From an uncultured Pseudorhodobacter sp. (GTDB taxonomy: Bacteria; Pseudomonadota; Alphaproteobacteria; Rhodobacterales; Rhodobacteraceae): a stretch of DNA of 8,653 nt. The DNA lies in contig CALEMZ010000183.1 in NCBI GenBank assembly GCA_937910975.1, forward strand, positions 1 through 8,653, read 5' to 3'. Below are positions 6,366 to 8,653 of the stretch, one piece after another. The translations under genes and the position numbers were made by a program. The number at the start of each line of letters is the position of its first letter. The stretch's first letter is position 1. The notes below the pieces were generated by a model. The model had not been told where the DNA came from, did no database searches, and was given only the letters and a program-made list of their open reading frames with translations.

Positions 6366-7735
6366 CACAGATCATATTCCCCGGCTTCCTCTACCTCAAC
6401 GGTCACGATATCGCCCGTCGATAGCCCCTCAAACCCCTCGTCGATAAACAGGTTCCCGTCAATCTCCGGGGCGTCGGCTTTGGTGCGGCAGGTAGCGCCG
6501 TCTTCGTCTACCTCATCGACGATCACTTGCATTACTTGGCCGACTTTGGCGGCCAGTTTCGCCTCGGAAATCGCCTGGGCTTTCTCCATGAAGCGGTTCC
6601 AGCGGTCTTGTTTTACCTCATCGGCCACGTGGTCGGGCAGGGCGTTGGAACGCGCTCCGGCGACGTTTTCATATTGGAAGCAGCCCACCCGGTCCAGTTG
6701 CGCCTCGTCCATCCAATCGAGCAGGGTTTGGAATTCGGCCTCCGTCTCGCCGGGATAGCCGACGATGAAGGTGGAGCGCAGGGTGATTTCGGGGCAGGCA
6801 TTCCGCCATGCGGCGATTTCATCAAGGGTTTTGGCGGCGGCGGCGGGGCGGGCCATGCGTTTCAGGACATCCGGGTGTGCGTGTTGGAAGGGGATGTCGA
6901 GATAGGGCAGGATCAAGCCCCCCGATTCAGAAGTGGCGGCCATCAGCGGGATCAGATCGCGGACATGGGGGTAGGGATAGACGTAATGCAGGCGGACCCA
7001 CGCACCGAGTGAGCCGAGATCGCGGGCGAGATCGGTGATATGGGCGCGGTGGCCGCGGTCGGTCGCGTGCTTGATGTCAACGCCGTAGGCGCTGGTATCT
7101 TGGGATATCACCAGCAGTTCCTTGACCCCGACCTGCACCAGCTTTTCGGCTTCGCGGAGCACGGCATGGGCCGGGCGCGATTGCAGGCGGCCACGCATGT
7201 CAGGGATGATGCAGAACTTGCACTTGTGGTTACAGCCCTCGGATATCTTGAGGTAGCTGTAGTGGCGGGGGGTCAGGCTGACGCCGGAGGCGGGCAGCAG
7301 GTCGATGAACGGATCGGGAGAGGGCGGCACGGCGAGGTGGACGGCATCGAGCACCTGCTCATATTGATGAGGCCCGGTGACGGCGAGGATCTTGGGGTGA
7401 TGTTCGCGGATATAATCCGGCTCGGCCCCCAGACAGCCTGTCACGATCACGCGGCCATTTTCACGCAGGGCCTCACCGATGGCATCGAGGCTTTCGGCCT
7501 TGGCGCTGTCCAGAAATCCGCAGGTGTTAACGATCACGGCATCAGCCCCGATATAATCGGGCGAGATGGCATAGCCCTCGGCGCGCAGGCGGGTGAGGAT
7601 GCGTTCGCTATCAACCAAGGCCTTGGGGCAGCCGAGGCTGACCATGCCAATCATGGGCTGGCCCTCGCGGCGGGGCTCGGATATCCGCGCTTTGGGGGCG
7701 AGGTCGGGGCGGAGGTTGGGCGGATTCTGGGTCAT
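6350..7735 (-). CDS. rimO: Ribosomal protein S12 methylthiotransferase RimO
   Basis: Encodes 461 residues with the full methylthiotransferase layout. RimO is a radical-SAM enzyme that adds a methylthio group to the beta-carbon of the conserved aspartate of ribosomal protein S12 (Asp89 in E. coli). The N-terminal UPF0004 domain binds the auxiliary [4Fe-4S] cluster through C36 (SLGCPKALVDSE), C72 (NTCGF) and C101 (TGCLG). The radical-SAM cluster is held by C168-NHK-C172-KF-C175 after the typical YLKISEG. A TRAM domain fills about 394-461. SLGCPK-A-LVDSE is diagnostic of RimO rather than MiaB. Compared with E. coli RimO the N-terminus is extended by about 20 residues; I keep ATG 7735 because this extension looks like that of Rhodobacteraceae homologues. 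The alternative is the Met at residue 28. The ribosome site is weak. The gene is monocistronic in this view. Confidence 0.96.
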   Translation of the reverse strand: MTQNPPNLRPDLAPKARISEPRREGQPMIGMVSLGCPKALVDSERILTRLRAEGYAISPDYIGADAVIVNTCGFLDSAKAESLDAIGEALRENGRVIVTGCLGAEPDYIREHHPKILAVTGPHQYEQVLDAVHLAVPPSPDPFIDLLPASGVSLTPRHYSYLKISEGCNHKCKFCIIPDMRGRLQSRPAHAVLREAEKLVQVGVKELLVISQDTSAYGVDIKHATDRGHRAHITDLARDLGSLGAWVRLHYVYPYPHVRDLIPLMAATSESGGLILPYLDIPFQHAHPDVLKRMARPAAAAKTLDEIAAWRNACPEITLRSTFIVGYPGETEAEFQTLLDWMDEAQLDRVGCFQYENVAGARSNALPDHVADEVKQDRWNRFMEKAQAISEAKLAAKVGQVMQVIVDEVDEDGATCRTKADAPEIDGNLFIDEGFEGLSTGDIVTVEVEEAGEYDLWGRII

Positions 7736-7811
7736 TGACGGGGTATATCTGGGAATTGAGGGTGTGAAAAGGGGGGCGCGCTGGCGCGTGAGTTGTCTTT
7801 CAGCGCGTTGA

Positions 7812-7841
7812 ATTAAAAGGAATATATAAAATGTTGTTCAA
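7812..7841 (-). promoter_or_regulatory. Candidate promoter for rimO
   Basis: Read on the minus strand, TTGAAC (7841-7836), an 18-base spacer and TTTAAT (7817-7812) match -35/-10 consensus at four and five of six positions. The -10 is 76 bases upstream of the rimO ATG. It overlaps the start of the possible small plus-strand ORF, so the two readings compete. Found by eye only. Confidence 0.33.
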
Positions 7842-7974
7842 GCTTTTCACCCATGTTGCCGCGCTGGGGGTTGTGCCAGACATATCAGCGGCAGGCGCGT
7901 GCGTAGGTTCATCATGGGGCAGATCGGGTGTCTCGAACTGTCGGTATGACCCCAAAAGAATGCTGAGAATTTGA
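7831..7974 (+). CDS. Possible 47-residue small protein (uncertain)
   Basis: An ATG at 7831 opens a 47-codon frame ending TGA at 7974. AAGGA lies nine bases upstream, the best ribosome site in this spacer. The product starts MLFKLFTHVAALGVV, short, basic and hydrophobic, and continues through SAAGAC, a poor lipobox-like match, to a polar tail with a second Cys (SNCRYDPKRM). It could be a small exported peptide, a leader peptide or chance. I recognise no homologue. The -35 of a candidate rimO promoter on the other strand falls inside its first codons. Length and lack of homology keep confidence low. Confidence 0.25.
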   Translation: MLFKLFTHVAALGVVPDISAAGACVGSSWGRSGVSNCRYDPKRMLRI

Positions 7975-7981
7975 AATTTTC

Positions 7982-8021
7982 TGCGTGGAAATCGCTGGTC
8001 CCGCGCAAGAAGTTTTGTTTT
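7982..8021 (+). terminator. Possible hairpin plus T-rich tract
   Basis: TGCGTGG (7982-7988) can pair with CCGCGCA (8001-8007), including one G-T pair, around a 12-base loop. A T-rich stretch TTTTGTTTT (8013-8021) follows after five bases. This is a loose match to an intrinsic terminator, eight bases after the stop of the possible small ORF, and could end a short transcript from that region. Confidence 0.25.
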
Positions 8022-8171
8022 AATATTAATAATAACAAGCGGTTAGGTTGATGTTCGGGAGCGTGCGCGGGGGGCAGAACCCGAACCGCCTTTGGCCATC
8101 ATGCGTGCCGGTTTTGGGGAATGTTAAAGGTTGCAGCCTAGCGTGTAGCGATAGTTTTAAGGAACCGCATT

Positions 8172-8653
8172 ATGCATGGGCTGATCAATCGGGCAATTCA
8201 ATGCTATGTGCGCGAGACGCATGGGCCCGTCACCTGGGTGCAGATCACGCGTGAGGCGCGCTTGGGTTTTGATAATTTTGAGCCGATGCTGAGCTATGAG
8301 GAAGAGTTGACTGAGGCGGTCTTGCACGCTGCCGTGACGGTTCTGGGCCGCCCTCGGGAGAGTATTCTGGAAGACATGGGAACATTCCTCGTCTCGAACC
8401 CCGAATTGGACGCACTGCGCCGTTTGCTTCGGTTTGGCGGGGTGAGTTTTACCGATTTTCTGCATACGCTGGAGGACACGAGGGGGCGCGGGCGCCTGGC
8501 GCTACCCGACTTGGACCTGCCTGTGCTGGACTTGTTTGAAATCTCCCCCTCGCTTTATACGTTGCAATGTCGTTTTCCGATTGAGGGAAGTGGCCATGTG
8601 ATCGTAGGCTTGCTGCGTGCAATGGCGGATGACTATGGAGCATTGGTCTTGTT
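8172..8653 (+). CDS. H-NOX (haem NO-binding, HNOB) domain protein, 3' end outside window
   Basis: The frame is open from ATG 8172 to the right edge, giving the first 160 residues of what is normally a protein of 180-200. AAGGA eight bases before the ATG gives a good ribosome site. The N-terminus MHGLINRAIQ matches the M-x-G-(L/I)-(I/V)-N start of H-NOX proteins, which bind haem and sense NO or O2 in the cytosol. The expected proximal haem ligand is H98 in DFLHTLED (family position about 102). The C-terminal half includes LALPDLDLP (109-117) and GHVIVGLLRAMADDYG (141-156). The canonical haem-propionate motif Y-x-S-x-R is not seen where it should be: CRFPI (133-137) occupies it. In bacteria H-NOX genes are usually followed by a diguanylate cyclase or histidine kinase; any such partner would lie beyond the window. 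Family assignment is good, haem binding is inferred. Confidence 0.85.
   Translation, partial: MHGLINRAIQCYVRETHGPVTWVQITREARLGFDNFEPMLSYEEELTEAVLHAAVTVLGRPRESILEDMGTFLVSNPELDALRRLLRFGGVSFTDFLHTLEDTRGRGRLALPDLDLPVLDLFEISPSLYTLQCRFPIEGSGHVIVGLLRAMADDYGALVL

Larger units (their letters stand above)
7736..8171. other. 436-bp spacer between rimO and the H-NOX gene
   Basis: No confident gene lies here. The left half holds a candidate rimO promoter and a possible 47-residue ORF; the middle (about 7966-8036) is clearly AT-rich compared with the rest of the window, including TTTTAATATTAATAATAAC at 8018-8036. The right part contains an inverted repeat GTTCGGG (8053-8059) / CCCGAAC (8080-8086) with a 20-base loop, possibly in the 5' leader of the H-NOX gene. 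I saw no FNR/Dnr-type TTGAT-N4-ATCAA site and no clear -35/-10 pair for the H-NOX gene. Confidence 0.5.

Noticed and set aside
7040..7738. 232-residue plus-strand frame opposite rimO
   Set aside because: It is a GC-rich antisense shadow of rimO, which has all its cysteine motifs; the Gly/Ala/Asp-rich product resembles no protein.
7847..8038. 63-residue minus-strand frame in the rimO-hnoX spacer
   Set aside because: It needs a TTG start in an AT-rich run, has no ribosome site and no recognisable features.
7736..8171. FNR/Dnr/NnrR-type site (TTGAT-N4-ATCAA) for NO control of the H-NOX gene
   Set aside because: Only a lone half-site, TTGAT at 8048-8052, is present; its second half does not match.
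8048..8254. 68-residue plus-strand frame overlapping the H-NOX start
   Set aside because: It has no ribosome site and overlaps the first 28 codons of the H-NOX gene, which has both a good site and recognisable protein.

Overview
The window looks like a GC-rich chromosomal segment from an alphaproteobacterium, most likely Rhodobacteraceae (Roseobacter/Rhodobacter group). The call rests on gene content and protein character: a class-3 'plant-type' glutamate-cysteine ligase, an OmpA-family protein next to ubiA, the ubiA/rsmE divergent pair, a RimO with an Ala/Pro-rich N-terminal extension, and an H-NOX protein starting MHGLIN. I see no tRNA, rRNA, CRISPR, insertion sequence or phage gene.

Layout. 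Positions 1-2163 (minus strand) hold ubiA (ubiquinone synthesis) followed by the first 377 codons of a membrane-anchored, BON-like repeat protein that runs off the left edge. Only 12 bp from the ubiA start codon, a rightward cluster begins: rsmE (16S rRNA m3U1498 methyltransferase), a small two-helix membrane protein of unknown function whose GTG start overlaps the rsmE stop, and gshA (first step of glutathione synthesis). A perfect 11-bp hairpin at 4870-4894 separates gshA from a leftward pair: an AhpD/carboxymuconolactone-decarboxylase-like protein and, overlapping it by ATGA, a dual-CDGSH iron-sulfur protein. A 243-249 bp divergent spacer then leads to a rightward GYD-domain gene, which converges on leftward rimO (S12 methylthiotransferase) with 23 bp between stops. 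Finally a 436-bp, locally AT-rich spacer holds a possible 47-residue ORF and leads to a rightward H-NOX gene cut by the right edge.

Functional picture. Much of the window is housekeeping (quinone, ribosome modification, glutathione) with a redox/thiol/iron-sulfur flavour: gshA, an AhpD-like CxxC protein, a CDGSH protein, the Fe-S enzyme RimO and a haem-based sensor. No single new multi-gene system is evident. The points most worth a second look are the H-NOX protein, whose YxSxR haem-propionate motif appears not to be conserved; the glutamate-cysteine ligase, in which every cysteine position I recall from the redox-switched plant enzyme is another residue; the translationally coupled CxxC/CDGSH pair; and the unexplained spacer before the H-NOX gene.
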